Below are positions 26,293 to 37,659 of a stretch of DNA of 64,000 nucleotides, piece by piece. The DNA is from Paraburkholderia solitsugae. GTDB taxonomy: Bacteria > Pseudomonadota > Gammaproteobacteria > Burkholderiales > Burkholderiaceae. Where the stretch lies: positions 1 to 64,000 of the forward strand of contig NZ_WOEY01000027.1 in the NCBI RefSeq assembly GCF_013177695.1, in the 5' to 3' direction. Within the stretch, counting starts at the first letter, position 1; every line of letters begins with the position of its first letter. The position numbers were made by a program, and so were the translations under genes. The notes under the pieces are model-generated. The model saw only the letters and a list, made by a program, of their open reading frames with translations, did not search any database and was not told where the DNA came from.

Positions 26293-26496
26293 CTACCGCG
26301 AGGACGGTATGCCTGATACCCCCTGACTGACAAGCCGCTGAATTTCGCTGGCTCTCCAGGCAACACAACGAGGGCCGAGGGAAACCGCCTGTGGATAGCG
26401 GCCGCTTTTTACGCCGGCGTACCAGGTGGCACGTGAAACAGGGACCAGCGCCAGCACTTCGGGAAGACGCAACAGGGAGTCATGCTGATTTTGCAT
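26293..26496 (-). CDS. AlpA-family excisionase/regulator
   Basis: 67 residues. LLRLPEVLALVPVSRATWYA, then GVKSGRYPQAVSLGPRCVAW, then RASEIQRLVS is the winged helix of AlpA/excisionase-type proteins found on P4-like phages and islands. They activate or direct integrase-mediated excision. The ATG has GGAG upstream. It lies 1.2 kb from the integrase on the same strand; the decayed exonuclease lies between, on the opposite strand. Confidence 0.85.
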   Translation of the reverse strand: MQNQHDSLLRLPEVLALVPVSRATWYAGVKSGRYPQAVSLGPRCVAWRASEIQRLVSQGVSGIPSSR

Positions 26497-27559
<1,063 letters not shown>

Positions 27560-27576
<17 letters not shown>

Positions 27577-27784
27577 CCGGGACGCCCTCCACGTGATACC
27601 CGCGCCCCCTCCCGACCTGTTCGAAGACGTGGAAAAAGTGGGCGTTCCGCCAACCCTGGATTTCTCTGCGACGACCAGAGTCGGTAGCGCCGGCAACACG
27701 TATTACCGGCCTTCGCGCGGACCAAGCGGCGCGGGCGCAACAGGGGCTTCGCCCTGGTCGCCGTTACGCAGGCGGTCGAGATAG
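27560..27784 (+). CDS. Possible small protein overlapping the exonuclease end
   Basis: 74 residues from an ATG inside the last codons of the exonuclease gene. MSPGVSRDALHVIPAPPPDL reads plausibly, but the C-terminus overlaps the integrase gene by 82 bases on the other strand. Coding status is uncertain. Confidence 0.3.
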
Positions 27785-28941
27785 TCGGCCCACTGCTGCA
27801 TCATCGCCCGGCGCTCGGCCAGGAACTTCGTACGGTTATAGGCGGTACCCAGCGGGTCGGGCACCATGTGCGCCAACTGATGCTCGATAACCTCTGGCTT
27901 GAAACCCAGTCCCTCATGCAGGATGGTACGCGCCATGGCCCGGAATCCGTGTCCTGACTGTTCCGTCCGGGTGTTGATGCCGGCCCGCCTGAGCGCGTTG
28001 TTGACCGTGTTCCCGGACATCGGCTCCCTTTTGTCATCCCGGCCGGGGAAGACATACGGCCATCGTCCCGTCAACGGATACAGCTCGCGCAGGATGGCGA
28101 CTGCCTGGGATGCCAGCGGAACGAGATGGGGCGTTGTCGTTTTGCCGACGACGTAGCGCCATTCCGCTGCGTCCAGATGCACCTCGTCCCACCGCATCAT
28201 GCGTAGCTCGCCAGGCCGGCAAAACAGGTATGGGGCGAGCCGCAGCGCAGCCTTCACCGGAAACGAAGCCCCCACTGCATCCATCTTGCGCAGCAGCGGC
28301 CCCACCTGCCGGGGGTCGGTGACGGCCGCAAAGTGGCCCAATTTCGCTGGCTTTAATGCCCCTTTCAGGTTCGGCACCGGGTCGGTCTGCGCCCTGCCGC
28401 TCGCCACCGCGTAGCGAAATATCGCCCCACAGTTTTCCCTCGCGCGGTGTGCGGTGTCGAACGCCTTCCGGTTCTCGATGCGCTGCAGACAGCTCAGTAT
28501 CTCGGGGGCGGTAATGTCGGCTATCGGCCGGTTGCCCAGCCACGGAAAGAGGTCGTTCTGCAGGCGGGCGAGCACCTTGTCCTTGTGGGAGGGGGCCTTG
28601 TCCGACATCATCCGCTCGAACCACTCGCGGGCAACCGCCTCGAACGTGCTGGCAGCCTTCGCGAGCCGCTCCGCCTTGAGCGCCTTTTTGTGCTCGCCAG
28701 GGTCTATCCCGTTCGCGAGCTGCTCGCGTGCCTCCTCCCGCTTCGCCCGCGCGGCCGCGAGGCCGACGTATGGATACTTGCCGAAGGACAGTTTTTTCTC
28801 CCTGCCGTCGAACCGGTACTTCATGCGCCAGAGCTTCGAACCGGTCGGGGTAATCTCGAGATGCAGTCCGCCGCCGTCCCAGAGCTTCTGGGTTTTACCT
28901 ACAGGTTTGGCGTTCTTGATGGTGAGGTCGGTGAGTGTCAT
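27703..28941 (-). CDS. P4-type tyrosine integrase
   Basis: 412 residues from MTLTDLTIKNAKPVGKTQKL, the normal start of P4-type integrases; an open frame upstream is not used. The N-terminal DUF4102 arm-binding domain has LWDGGGLHLEI and KKLSFGKYPYVGLAAAR. The catalytic domain has Arg242 (CRPGELR), His331 and Arg334 (HGFR), His358 (QLAH) and nucleophile Tyr368 (AYNRT), so it looks active. It integrates DNA at tRNA genes, and its gene lies 167 bases from the 3' end of tRNA-Ala, the expected layout. Confidence 0.95.
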   Translation of the reverse strand: MTLTDLTIKNAKPVGKTQKLWDGGGLHLEITPTGSKLWRMKYRFDGREKKLSFGKYPYVGLAAARAKREEAREQLANGIDPGEHKKALKAERLAKAASTFEAVAREWFERMMSDKAPSHKDKVLARLQNDLFPWLGNRPIADITAPEILSCLQRIENRKAFDTAHRARENCGAIFRYAVASGRAQTDPVPNLKGALKPAKLGHFAAVTDPRQVGPLLRKMDAVGASFPVKAALRLAPYLFCRPGELRMMRWDEVHLDAAEWRYVVGKTTTPHLVPLASQAVAILRELYPLTGRWPYVFPGRDDKREPMSGNTVNNALRRAGINTRTEQSGHGFRAMARTILHEGLGFKPEVIEHQLAHMVPDPLGTAYNRTKFLAERRAMMQQWADYLDRLRNGDQGEAPVAPAPLGPREGR

Positions 28942-29003
28942 TTGGGGGCATCCTAAAATTAGTATAGGCACCGATGCCCCGAGAGCTGCCCCAAAAGGCG
29001 CCC

Positions 29004-29100
29004 GGATTTCGCCAGACGCCGTTGGACGACGCTGGACGTGAAAAAGGCCGGAAGCCTTGCTGGGCAAGGACTTTCCGGCCTTCTCTGGATTTCGTCAGAC
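29004..29100. repeat. Direct repeats next to tRNA-Ala, candidate integrase sites
   Basis: GGATTTCGCCAGAC (29004-29017) and GGATTTCGTCAGAC (29087-29100) differ in one base and are 83 bases apart, with two TGGACG copies between. They flank the hairpin at 29044-29082 and could be integrase arm sites or part of the attachment region. Confidence 0.4.
29044..29082 (-). terminator. Terminator behind tRNA-Ala
   Basis: AAGGCCGGAA (29044-29053) pairs with TTCCGGCCTT (29073-29082), with an inner CCTTGC/GCAAGG stem, followed on the minus strand by Ts. Confidence 0.65.
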
Positions 29101-29107
29101 TTGTATG

Positions 29108-29183
<76 letters not shown>

Positions 29184-29271
29184 AACGTGAAAACAATTCT
29201 AGCACAGGCATTTTGCGTTTGGACAAGCCCCCGGCGTGGCAAAACCCGGGGGCAAACCGGGCGCTAAAACA

Positions 29272-29622
29272 TCACTTTGATGGCGCGCCAGCCAGCACCC
29301 AATCCACCACCGTGCGAATGTCAGCATCGCTCATCGATTGATGCGCCGGCATTGGAATCATCCCCCATACGCCGGAGCCGCCCTCCTTCACCTTGCGCGC
29401 CAATTTTGCCGGCGCTTGCGCATCGCCCTTGTACTTCGTAGCGATCTGCTGGAACGACGGGCCGACCAGTTTGCGGTCTACCGCGTGACAGCCCATGCAC
29501 GCATTCGAGTTGGCAACGATCTGACCACGCGGCACATCGGCCGCACGCGCTGAAGAGGCAACAGCACCAGCCAACGCGCTAACCGTCAACAGCGCGGCAA
29601 TGAAAGCAACGCCCCGCTTCAC
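29272..29622 (-). CDS. Small class I cytochrome c
   Basis: 116 residues. Signal peptide MKRGVAFIAALLTVSALAGA to ARA, then a haem site CMGCH and an axial methionine likely in WGMIPMPAH. It matches small soluble c-type cytochromes (c551/c5 group) that carry electrons in the periplasm. The ATG overlaps the dolP-like stop by 4 bases (ATGA), so the two are co-translated. Confidence 0.92.
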   Translation of the reverse strand: MKRGVAFIAALLTVSALAGAVASSARAADVPRGQIVANSNACMGCHAVDRKLVGPSFQQIATKYKGDAQAPAKLARKVKEGGSGVWGMIPMPAHQSMSDADIRTVVDWVLAGAPSK

Positions 29623-30413
29623 GGCGTCGTCGCGGCCGGATTGCCCGGATGCACCGAGTTCGAATTGCTGACCGGCGCCGGCGGCTGCTGATCGAGCGGA
29701 CGCGAACTCACCGATGAATCGGGAATCGTACCGACGGTCGGCGCGCTCGCGTCAGGCTGCGAAGCGGCTGCCGGCGCGGCGGCCGCTGCAGCGGCCGCCG
29801 CCGCCGCTTCCTGCGGCTGAATGTACTGGAACACCTTCACGACCTGCGTCACACCCGGCACGCGGCTCGCAACGTCGGCGCCACGATTGCCTTCGTCCAT
29901 GGTGACGAGGCCCATCAGATACACCGAGCCGCGCTCGGCCACGACCTTGAAGTTGTTCGCCGAAATGTTTTTCTCGGCGATCAACGCGGTCTTCACACGC
30001 GTCTCAAGGTAAGTGTCGTTCGTGCGCGACGAGAACGAGCTCGCCGGCATGATCGCCAGTTCGTTGACGATCGTGTTCACGTTGTTCAAGCCGCGCACGA
30101 TGGTCTCGGCGCGTTGCTTCGACACGTCCCCCGCCACTTCGCCGGTCAGCAGCACGCGGCGGTTGAACACCGACACGTTGACGTGCGCGTTGTCGGGCAA
30201 ATTCTGGCTGATCTGCGACAGTGCCTTCACCTGCAACTCGCGATCCTCGGTCTGCGCGCCGAGCGTGCGCCGGTCGGTCGCCACCAGCGCGCTGCCGCCC
30301 GCCGCGCCGGCAACGGCGAGAAAGCAACCCTGCAACGTCGCGGACAGTCCCGCCGCGAACCCGACCACCAGCACGGTTCTCACCAGTGTCTTCTTGACGC
30401 GGAATACGCTCAT
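29619..30413 (-). CDS. dolP: BON-domain lipoprotein, DolP-like
   Basis: 264 residues. The lipobox TLQGC gives an outer-membrane lipoprotein. Two BON domains follow (DRELQVKALSQISQNLPDNA with LLTGEVAGDVSKQRA, then YLETRVKTALIAEKNI with VYLMGLVTMDEGNRGADVAS). They bind anionic phospholipid in E. coli DolP. The C-terminal 70 residues are alanine/proline-rich and longer than in E. coli. The ATG has AGGAG upstream. Gene order diaA-dolP matches E. coli. Confidence 0.9.
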   Translation of the reverse strand: MSVFRVKKTLVRTVLVVGFAAGLSATLQGCFLAVAGAAGGSALVATDRRTLGAQTEDRELQVKALSQISQNLPDNAHVNVSVFNRRVLLTGEVAGDVSKQRAETIVRGLNNVNTIVNELAIMPASSFSSRTNDTYLETRVKTALIAEKNISANNFKVVAERGSVYLMGLVTMDEGNRGADVASRVPGVTQVVKVFQYIQPQEAAAAAAAAAAAPAAASQPDASAPTVGTIPDSSVSSRPLDQQPPAPVSNSNSVHPGNPAATTP

Positions 30414-30439
30414 CAACTAGCTCTCCTTCGGAATCAATC

Positions 30440-31255
<816 letters not shown>

Positions 31256-31738
31256 TCAGACTTCGTCGGCGCGAAATGCATCGCGCAGCCACACGAGCCG
31301 GCCCGCTTCGAACGCAACCACGTCGAAACGGCACGCGGGCTCATCATGCGAACGCCTGCTGCGGGTTGCCAGATAATGCCGCGCGGCACGCACGATCCGC
31401 TGCTTCTTTTGCCACCCGATGCTCGCTGCCGCGCCGCCGTAACGCTGCTGCCCACGCGCGCGAACTTCGACGAACACCAGCGCGCCGTCACGGTCGCGCA
31501 TCACCAGATCGATCTCACCGCCACGGCACAGCACATTGCGCGCGACGAAACGCAAACGCTGCCGCTGCAAAAATTCCATCGCACGCGCCTCGAAAGCCGC
31601 GCCGACGAGTTTGGACCCGGTTGGTCTCGAAAAGTTGTGGCCGTCGGCCCGCGCACTCACCTGCCCACCACCCGGTTCACGCGCCACTGCGTGGCACAAT
31701 GGCGGCCTCGTTCTGTCTGTCTGCGTCTTCTGCCTCAT
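31256..31738 (-). CDS. yraN: YraN/UPF0102 family predicted endonuclease
   Basis: About 160 residues. The core [40 protein letters not shown] and [14 protein letters not shown] is the UPF0102 restriction-like fold with ExD/ExK residues. The start is uncertain: the ATG at 31738 overlaps the divergent rsmI start by two bases, and a shorter form from a later codon is possible. Its role is unknown; it is a standard neighbour of rsmI. Confidence 0.85.
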   Translation of the reverse strand: MRQKTQTDRTRPPLCHAVAREPGGGQVSARADGHNFSRPTGSKLVGAAFEARAMEFLQRQRLRFVARNVLCRGGEIDLVMRDRDGALVFVEVRARGQQRYGGAAASIGWQKKQRIVRAARHYLATRSRRSHDEPACRFDVVAFEAGRLVWLRDAFRADEV

Positions 31739-32615
31739 GACTCCTCTCTCCGAACTCGCGCAAGGGCAGCAGTACCCAGCCGCCGCGCTGTATGTGGTGG
31801 CCACGCCGATCGGCAACATCGCCGACGTTACGCTCCGCGCGTTGCATGTGCTCGGACTGGTGGACCGCATCGCCGCCGAAGACACCCGCAACACGGGCCA
31901 ATTGCTCGCGCGCTACGGCATCTCGAAGCCACTCGTCGCGGTTCATCAGCACAACGAGCGGGCCGCTGCGCTGCGCCTGATCGAACATCTGCAAGCGGGC
32001 GAACGCGTGGCCTACGTATCCGATGCGGGCACGCCCGGCATCTCGGACCCCGGCGCGAAACTCGTCGACGCCGTGCGCGAAGCCGGTTTCCCGGTCATTC
32101 CGCTGCCCGGCGCCAGCGCGCTCGCCACCGCGTTGAGCGCGGCCGGCGACTGGGTCGCGACGTTCTCGTTCCTCGGTTTCCTGCCGCCAAAGGCAAAAGC
32201 ACGCGCCGCCGCACTGCAACCGCTCGTGCGCCATCCGCACGCGATGGTGTTCTACGAAGCGCCGCACCGGATCGTTGAAACGGTGCAAGCGCTGGCCGAC
32301 GCATTCGGCGGGGAGCGCAAGCTGCTGATCGCACGGGAGTTGACGAAGTTACATGAAGCGCTGCACCGCGGCACCCTGGCCGAAGGGCCAACGTGGCTCG
32401 CTGCCGATCCGAACCGGCAACGCGGCGAGTTCGTGCTGGTGGTGGAAGGCGCGCAGCCGGAAGCCGCGGGCGAACACGATCACGACGCGTTGCTGGGCAT
32501 CCTGCTGGAAGAGTTGACGGTAAGCAGCGCGGCAAAAGTCGCGGCGACCCTCACTGGGGCGTCGCGCAACGCGCTCTACACGCGCGCTTTGGCCTTGAAG
32601 AAAGACGAGGAATAA
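31737..32615 (+). CDS. rsmI: 16S rRNA 2'-O-methyltransferase RsmI (C1402)
   Basis: 292 residues. The SAM-methyltransferase signatures [55 protein letters not shown] and [15 protein letters not shown] are complete. It methylates the ribose of C1402 in 16S rRNA. It is divergent from yraN, with start codons touching. Confidence 0.95.
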   Translation: MTPLSELAQGQQYPAAALYVVATPIGNIADVTLRALHVLGLVDRIAAEDTRNTGQLLARYGISKPLVAVHQHNERAAALRLIEHLQAGERVAYVSDAGTPGISDPGAKLVDAVREAGFPVIPLPGASALATALSAAGDWVATFSFLGFLPPKAKARAAALQPLVRHPHAMVFYEAPHRIVETVQALADAFGGERKLLIARELTKLHEALHRGTLAEGPTWLAADPNRQRGEFVLVVEGAQPEAAGEHDHDALLGILLEELTVSSAAKVAATLTGASRNALYTRALALKKDEE

Positions 32616-32632
32616 ACAGACGGGCAAACGAA

Positions 32633-32655
32633 AAGGGCCGCGCGATGCGGCCCTT
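32633..32655 (+). terminator. Terminator behind rsmI
   Basis: AAGGGCCGC and GCGGCCCTT form a perfect 9-bp stem with a 5-base loop just past the rsmI stop. The T-run is weak. Confidence 0.6.
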
Positions 32656-32759
32656 CGTCTTTCGGCAAACACGGCATGAATTGCCGCCGTGCAGCCCGGC
32701 GTCACGAACGCGCTTCTTGCGCGCCCGCGGCCACTACATTACTGCTCTGCGGTCGAACC

Positions 32760-33338
32760 CTAGTTCGACGCCAGTGTTTGATTCAGCTCAGCACGGGCTT
32801 CCTGCTGCGTCAAACCTTCGATCTCGACCCGCGCCGTACCGGCATGGCGCATGTGGAGCGCGGTTGCGGCGGCCATCGACAGGTCAATGATCCGGCCACG
32901 CGCATACGGGCCACGGTCGTTGATCCGCACGACCACGGAGAGCGCGGTGGCCGGATTGGTCACGCGAACATACGAGCCGAGCGGCAGCGTACGATGCGCC
33001 GCGGTCAGCGAGTGCATATCGAAACGTTCGCCGTTGGCGGTGAGGCGGCCATGGAAGGCGCGACCGTACCACGAAGCGCGACCGGTCTGATGAAAGTCCG
33101 AAATGCTGGAACCATCGTCAGTAAGCGGCTTGGCATCGGCCAGCGGCGTGCCCTTGGCGGCTGCGTCGGATGCCGGTGCGCTACCAAAAGCTTGTGGGCC
33201 GAAGGAGCCTGCCTGCGTATTCTTCGTGCTAAGCGGTGCGTCGCTTGCGGAAGTGCTCGCGCCCGGAGGCGTGGCGCAGCCGGCCAGCACAAAAAAGGCA
33301 AAAAGAGTCCCCAGACCACGGGTTAACCGAGTTTTCAT
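32760..33338 (-). CDS. rlpA: RlpA-like septal lytic transglycosylase lipoprotein
   Basis: 192 residues. Lipobox FVLAGC. The double-psi beta barrel has GRASWYGRAFHGRLTANGER, LTAAHRTLPLGSYVRVTN and VVRINDRGPYARGRIIDLS, with the catalytic Asp in NDRGP. RlpA cleaves naked glycan strands at the septum. The C-terminal SPOR domain of longer RlpA proteins is absent. The ATG at 33338 fits the lipoprotein signal. Confidence 0.92.
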   Translation of the reverse strand: MKTRLTRGLGTLFAFFVLAGCATPPGASTSASDAPLSTKNTQAGSFGPQAFGSAPASDAAAKGTPLADAKPLTDDGSSISDFHQTGRASWYGRAFHGRLTANGERFDMHSLTAAHRTLPLGSYVRVTNPATALSVVVRINDRGPYARGRIIDLSMAAATALHMRHAGTARVEIEGLTQQEARAELNQTLASN

Positions 33339-33580
33339 AAGACATGCAATCAAATTGTCGAGCCGCATCACGCGAAAAGTTGAGCGTGTTGCCTGCGACT
33401 CCGGCGGCAATGGACGACAACGCGCCGCGCAGAAAAGCGCAGTACGTCAAAGCCCGGATGCGGCTACCCAGCCGCTACCGCACGGTTAATTTTCACGTCT
33501 GGCGCAACCTGTCCCCGGCAGCCTGACCAGACCCCACATGCCGCCATCGAACGTGGCAAACACGTTCTTGCGCGCGGAAC

Positions 33581-33778
33581 TCAGCGCACAGGAACGGCGG
33601 CGTAGGCCCCACCCAGCGTCACGGCAGTTAAGTCCGTTGCAGGCGCGCGGCGCCTGGCTGGGTAAGACGTGTGCATCGAAAGCATCGATACCTGATGGCC
33701 GCCCATAACTGCGACAGCCCATACTTGAGTGGCAATCCGCGTGCCCATTTTTGATGGGGACGCATCGCCGTGTGGCAT
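33581..33778 (-). CDS. Possible small protein with its own promoter
   Basis: 65 residues from an ATG with AAGGA seven bases upstream (MPHGDASPSKMGTRIATQVW). A perfect TATAAT lies 26 bases before it. The codon pattern is acceptable but the product has no known motif. An sRNA from the same promoter is the alternative. Confidence 0.4.
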   Translation of the reverse strand: MPHGDASPSKMGTRIATQVWAVAVMGGHQVSMLSMHTSYPARRRAPATDLTAVTLGGAYAAVPVR

Positions 33779-33803
33779 GCACAATTCCTTGTGCATGGAG
33801 CGC

Positions 33804-33809
33804 ATTATA
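33804..33809 (-). promoter_or_regulatory. -10 box TATAAT
   Basis: A perfect TATAAT on the minus strand ahead of the small gene ending at 33581; no equally good -35 is seen at 17 bases. Confidence 0.35.
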
Positions 33810-33976
33810 CCCAAAAGAAAATTTTGGAATGGCAAGCGACTGAAAACCTTGATGAATTTTCACTTCTGCTGCAAAAATGGGCAGCCGAAAGCCCGCTGCG
33901 ACGGGGCCTCAGCGCCCTCGACGAGCGTTGACGAGACGCCGGTACAATCAACGTTTTTCCAGCGGCGCCGTCACTC

Positions 33977-34621
33977 ATGAAAGTCACCTTGATCCCTGTC
34001 ACGCCGTTCCAGCAGAACAGCTCGCTGCTCGTTTGCGAGGCAACCGGACGCGCGGCCGTCGTCGATCCGGGCGGCGACCTGGATGTCATCCAGGGTGAAA
34101 TCGCACGCCAGAACGTGACGGTTGAAAAAGTATTCCTCACGCATGGCCACATCGATCACTGTGCCGGGGCGAAGACGCTCGCCACGCATTACGGCGTGCC
34201 GATCGAAGGTCCGCATCCCGACGAAAGCTTCTGGCTCGACAAGCTGCCGGATCAAAGCACGCGCTTCGGCTTTCCCGCCGCCGAGGCATTCGAACCGGAC
34301 CGTTGGCTGCAAGACGGCGAGACCGTGCAATTCGGCAACGAAACCCTCGAGGTCTATCACTGCCCCGGCCACACGCCGGGCCACGTGGTGTTCTTCAGCC
34401 GCGCGCATCGGCTCGCGCTAGTAGGCGACGTGCTGTTCGCCGGCTCGATCGGCCGCACGGATTTTCCGCGCGGCAATCATGCCGACCTGATCCGCGCGAT
34501 CCGCGAAAAACTCTGGCCGCTCGGCGACGACGTCACCTTCGTTCCGGGTCACGGTCCCACCTCGACGTTCGGCGCCGAGCGCCGCACCAATCCGTATGTG
34601 GCCGACGGAGTCAAAGCATGA
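33977..34621 (+). CDS. MBL-fold hydrolase, glyoxalase II-like (YcbL type)
   Basis: 214 residues. The metal site is [10 protein letters not shown], with further ligands in [34 protein letters not shown] and FVPGHGPTS. The short form without the glyoxalase II C-terminal domain matches YcbL-type thioester hydrolases. The stop overlaps the start of the next gene (ATGA). Confidence 0.92.
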   Translation: MKVTLIPVTPFQQNSSLLVCEATGRAAVVDPGGDLDVIQGEIARQNVTVEKVFLTHGHIDHCAGAKTLATHYGVPIEGPHPDESFWLDKLPDQSTRFGFPAAEAFEPDRWLQDGETVQFGNETLEVYHCPGHTPGHVVFFSRAHRLALVGDVLFAGSIGRTDFPRGNHADLIRAIREKLWPLGDDVTFVPGHGPTSTFGAERRTNPYVADGVKA

Positions 34622-35247
34622 GCAGCGAAATCTATGTAAGCACCGATGTCGAAGCAGACGGCCCGATTCCCGGTCCGCATTCGATGCTCAGTTTCGCCTC
34701 GGCCGCGTACACGGAAGACAAGCGGCTGATCGCCACCTTCTCGGCGAATCTCGACTTGCTCGACGGCGCCAAACCGCATCCGGTGCAGGAAGCATGGTGG
34801 AAGACCCAGCCGGAAGCATGGGAAGCCTGCCGCAAGGATTTGCAGGATCCGCTGGCCGCGCTGACGGCCTATGTCGAATGGGTCGAGGCGTTGCCGGGCA
34901 AGCCGGTGTTCGTGGCAATGCCGGCCGGCTTCGACTTCACCTATATGTTCTGGTACATGATGCGGTTTGTCGGCCGTTGCCCGTTTTCGTGGTCGGCGCT
35001 CGACATCAAGACGCTGGCCTTCGCACTGACCGGCCTGCCGTACCGCAAGAACATCAAGCCACGCTTCCCGAAACACTGGTTCGACGAGCATCCGCATACT
35101 CATGTCGCACTGGACGACGCGATCGAGCAGGGCGCGCTCTTCTGCAACATGCTCAAGGATCTGCGCGCCGTTCAGGCGGCCACGCTGGCGGCCGGTCGAG
35201 ATGGGGGCGACTCAGGACAAAACGCCGCTGAGGAACCGGCAAATTAG
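34618..35247 (+). CDS. DEDD-family 3'-5' exonuclease-like protein
   Basis: 209 residues. Motif I is STDVEADG, motif II lies in [13 protein letters not shown], and motif III is [14 protein letters not shown], matching the DEDDh exonuclease fold. It is translationally coupled to the MBL hydrolase by a 4-base overlap. Substrate unknown; RNA or DNA 3' ends are likely. A longer reading frame starting inside the upstream gene is not used. Confidence 0.85.
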   Translation: MSSEIYVSTDVEADGPIPGPHSMLSFASAAYTEDKRLIATFSANLDLLDGAKPHPVQEAWWKTQPEAWEACRKDLQDPLAALTAYVEWVEALPGKPVFVAMPAGFDFTYMFWYMMRFVGRCPFSWSALDIKTLAFALTGLPYRKNIKPRFPKHWFDEHPHTHVALDDAIEQGALFCNMLKDLRAVQAATLAAGRDGGDSGQNAAEEPAN

Positions 35248-35337
35248 GCAATCTCCCTCGCCGAAGCCGTTTTACATTGCGTTTCGTTTTCGAGCCCTCT
35301 ACCATGCGTTGATACGGCGACGCAAACGGAGGCGCAG

Positions 35338-35796
35338 TTGACACTCGATACGTTCTCTCAAAAAATCCTGCGCCTGCTGCAGCTCGATGCACGCCGGTCC
35401 GTGCAAGAGATTTCCGACCAGGTCGGTCTGTCGAGCACGCCATGCTGGCGGCGCATCAAGGATATGGAGCAATCGGGGGTGATCCAGCGCTACACAGCAT
35501 TGCTGGATCGTGAAAAGTTGGGCCTGCACGTGTGCGCGCTCGCGCATATCCATCTCACGCGCCATACCGAGGGCGGGGTCGAACAGTTCGAGCGGGAAAT
35601 CGCCACCTGCCCGGAGGTCACCGAGTGCTACAGCACGACCGGCGAATCCGACTACATCCTCAAGATCGTCGCGCCAGACATCAAGGCGTACGACAGCTTT
35701 CTGCACGAACGCATCTTCAAGATTCCCGCCGTCGCGCAGGTTCGCACGAGCGTCGTGCTGCGCGAGATCAAATTCGATACGCAATTGCCGCTATAA
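35338..35796 (+). CDS. Lrp/AsnC family transcription regulator
   Basis: 152 residues from a TTG with GGAGG five bases upstream. The helix-turn-helix is LDARRSVQEISDQVGLSSTP followed by CWRRIKDMEQSGVI. The ligand-binding RAM domain follows (CPEVTECYSTTGESDYILKI). Such proteins sense amino acids. No obvious target operon adjoins; the convergent CDF gene and the upstream exonuclease are possible but unproven. Confidence 0.92.
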   Translation: MTLDTFSQKILRLLQLDARRSVQEISDQVGLSSTPCWRRIKDMEQSGVIQRYTALLDREKLGLHVCALAHIHLTRHTEGGVEQFEREIATCPEVTECYSTTGESDYILKIVAPDIKAYDSFLHERIFKIPAVAQVRTSVVLREIKFDTQLPL

Positions 35797-35852
35797 GGCC
35801 GTGAAGCCGCAGCTCGCGCGCTCCCTGTGGGGCGCGCGGCTAGTGACGTCAG

Positions 35853-37097
35853 TCAGGTGGCGCCGTGCGATTCCGCAGCCTTGGCGGGGGCGATCGCCTC
35901 GCCGGGCCCTGCTTCCGTCGAGGTACCGCTTTCAGCCCGCAATGCGTCCACCTCCTGCAGCACGTCCAGCTTGCGGGCACCCAGGCTGCGCCTGAGGGCG
36001 TCGAGATCGACACGAGAAAGACTGGGTGCATCGTTTTCGGCCGTGCGCAAATCCGGCGGCGCCAGGACCACTTCGACATTGAGCCCCGTGCTCAAGTAGT
36101 GGATATTGACCGACGCGGGCTTCAGGCCGGCCGCGGCGAAAGCCGCATTGACTTCGCCGACGACCCGCTCCCGGTTCGGCAGATTGACGGTCGGGCGCGC
36201 AACCGCGTCGTTCTCCGGGTCGACATGGATCAGCGCGTCGAGCACGCGACTGTCGGCCAGCACACGCAAGCGCGCCGATTCGGCGATGTAGTGCCCTTCC
36301 GATACCGAGATCAGCGGGTCGACCAGAATATGCGCGTCGACGAGCGCGAAGTCACCCATCTTGCGGGTGCGCATTTCATGCACGTCGCGCACGCCAGGCG
36401 TCGCGAGCAACAGCGCGCGCATGTCGGCGGAGGCGGTTTCGTCGAGCGCGCGGTCGGAAAGATCCTGCAGCGCATCCCAACCGAACGTCCAACCCATGCG
36501 CGCCACCATGAAACCGACAATCGCCGCCGCGATCGGATCGAGCAGACGCACGCCTGCGAGGCTGCCGATAATGCCGAGCGCGACTACCAATGATGAAGCG
36601 GCGTCCGAGCGTGCGTGCCATGCGTTCGCAATCAACATCGCGGAACGCACGCGTTGCGCTTCACGCAGCATGTAGCGAAACAGGCTCTCTTTGGAAATCA
36701 GCACCAGCACGGCGACCGCGAGCGCACTCATATGCACGGCGGGGATGCTTTGCAAGTCGGCGAGACGCGTCCCGGCGCGCCACAACATACCGACGCCAAC
36801 CGCGATCAACAGCGCACCCAGAAATAACGAAGCAACCGTTTCATAACGGCTGTGTCCGTAATTGTGATCCGCATCGGGCTCGGCGCCGCTGTGCCGATTA
36901 GCGATCAGCACGACAAAATCGGAAATCAGATCGGCTAGCGAATGGATACCGTCGGCAACCAGCGCCTGCGAATGGGCAAACACCCCGATGACGATTTGCA
37001 GCGCCATCAGCACCGTATTGAGCACAATACTGACAAAGGTGCTTTTTCGCGCGACGCGATGTTTCTCGGTGGACTGGACAGCGGTGGCGGAAGGCAT
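35853..37097 (-). CDS. Cation diffusion facilitator (CDF) metal exporter
   Basis: 414 residues. Six membrane helices; metal sites HSQALVADGIHSLADLISDF in helix II and NAWHARSDAASSLVVALG in helix V (HxxxD each). A cytoplasmic domain holds HILVDPLISVSEGH. It probably exports divalent metal (Zn, Fe or Mn) using proton antiport. The C-terminus is longer than FieF by about 100 residues and of unknown role. Confidence 0.92.
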   Translation of the reverse strand: MPSATAVQSTEKHRVARKSTFVSIVLNTVLMALQIVIGVFAHSQALVADGIHSLADLISDFVVLIANRHSGAEPDADHNYGHSRYETVASLFLGALLIAVGVGMLWRAGTRLADLQSIPAVHMSALAVAVLVLISKESLFRYMLREAQRVRSAMLIANAWHARSDAASSLVVALGIIGSLAGVRLLDPIAAAIVGFMVARMGWTFGWDALQDLSDRALDETASADMRALLLATPGVRDVHEMRTRKMGDFALVDAHILVDPLISVSEGHYIAESARLRVLADSRVLDALIHVDPENDAVARPTVNLPNRERVVGEVNAAFAAAGLKPASVNIHYLSTGLNVEVVLAPPDLRTAENDAPSLSRVDLDALRRSLGARKLDVLQEVDALRAESGTSTEAGPGEAIAPAKAAESHGAT

Positions 37098-37272
37098 CTT
37101 AGAAACGAAGTGAGAAGTTCAATGCCTGCATTCTACCCGGCGCACCTCGGAATGCGCTGAAGAGACCACAAAAAAACCTTTTAAATCAGCCGCTTATCTA
37201 AACGAAAAGCATTCGTGTTCCGGTTTCGTGGAGCGCGTGTGACAAAGAGTCACAACAATTTTCCGAGGCAAT

Positions 37273-37307
37273 AAAAAAAACCGCGCCCTGGTCGGTACGC
37301 GGCTTTT
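37273..37307 (-). terminator. Terminator of the H-NS gene
   Basis: CCGCG and CGCGG pair around a 12-base loop and are followed on the minus strand by eight Ts. Confidence 0.8.
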
Positions 37308-37356
37308 TCTGGCAGCAGCGGCGCGCTATAAGCGCCACTGATTGACCATATAAATA

Positions 37357-37659
37357 TTACTTCTGGATCAGAAACTTCTCGCGATCCAGACCTGCGATCC
37401 AGCGCGGCGGCTTGCCGCGGCCCGACCACGTGCTGCCGCTATCCGGGTCACGATACTTCGGCGCGACGCCTGCACGCGGGCGACCGGCTTTAGCAGCCTT
37501 GGCACCGCGGCCACCACCGAGTTCAGTCAGCGTAATGCCGTAATCGGCCATTTTCTGCTTGATCTCATTCAACACTTCTGCGTACTCGCGCGACTTTGCT
37601 TCTTCGATCTGCTTTTCGAGCTTCTCGCGCTGAGCGAGTAGTTCCTTGTAGGACGACAT
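37357..37659 (-). CDS. H-NS family nucleoid protein
   Basis: 100 residues, normal length. The N-terminal coiled coil (MSSYKELLAQREKLEKQIEE) oligomerises. The C-terminal domain YRDPDSGSTWSGRGKPPRWI binds AT-rich DNA. It is the core-genome counterpart of the three-headed protein at 4449-5369 and probably silences foreign DNA, including the island. The upstream 400 bases are AT-rich, fitting autoregulation. Confidence 0.95.
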   Translation of the reverse strand: MSSYKELLAQREKLEKQIEEAKSREYAEVLNEIKQKMADYGITLTELGGGRGAKAAKAGRPRAGVAPKYRDPDSGSTWSGRGKPPRWIAGLDREKFLIQK

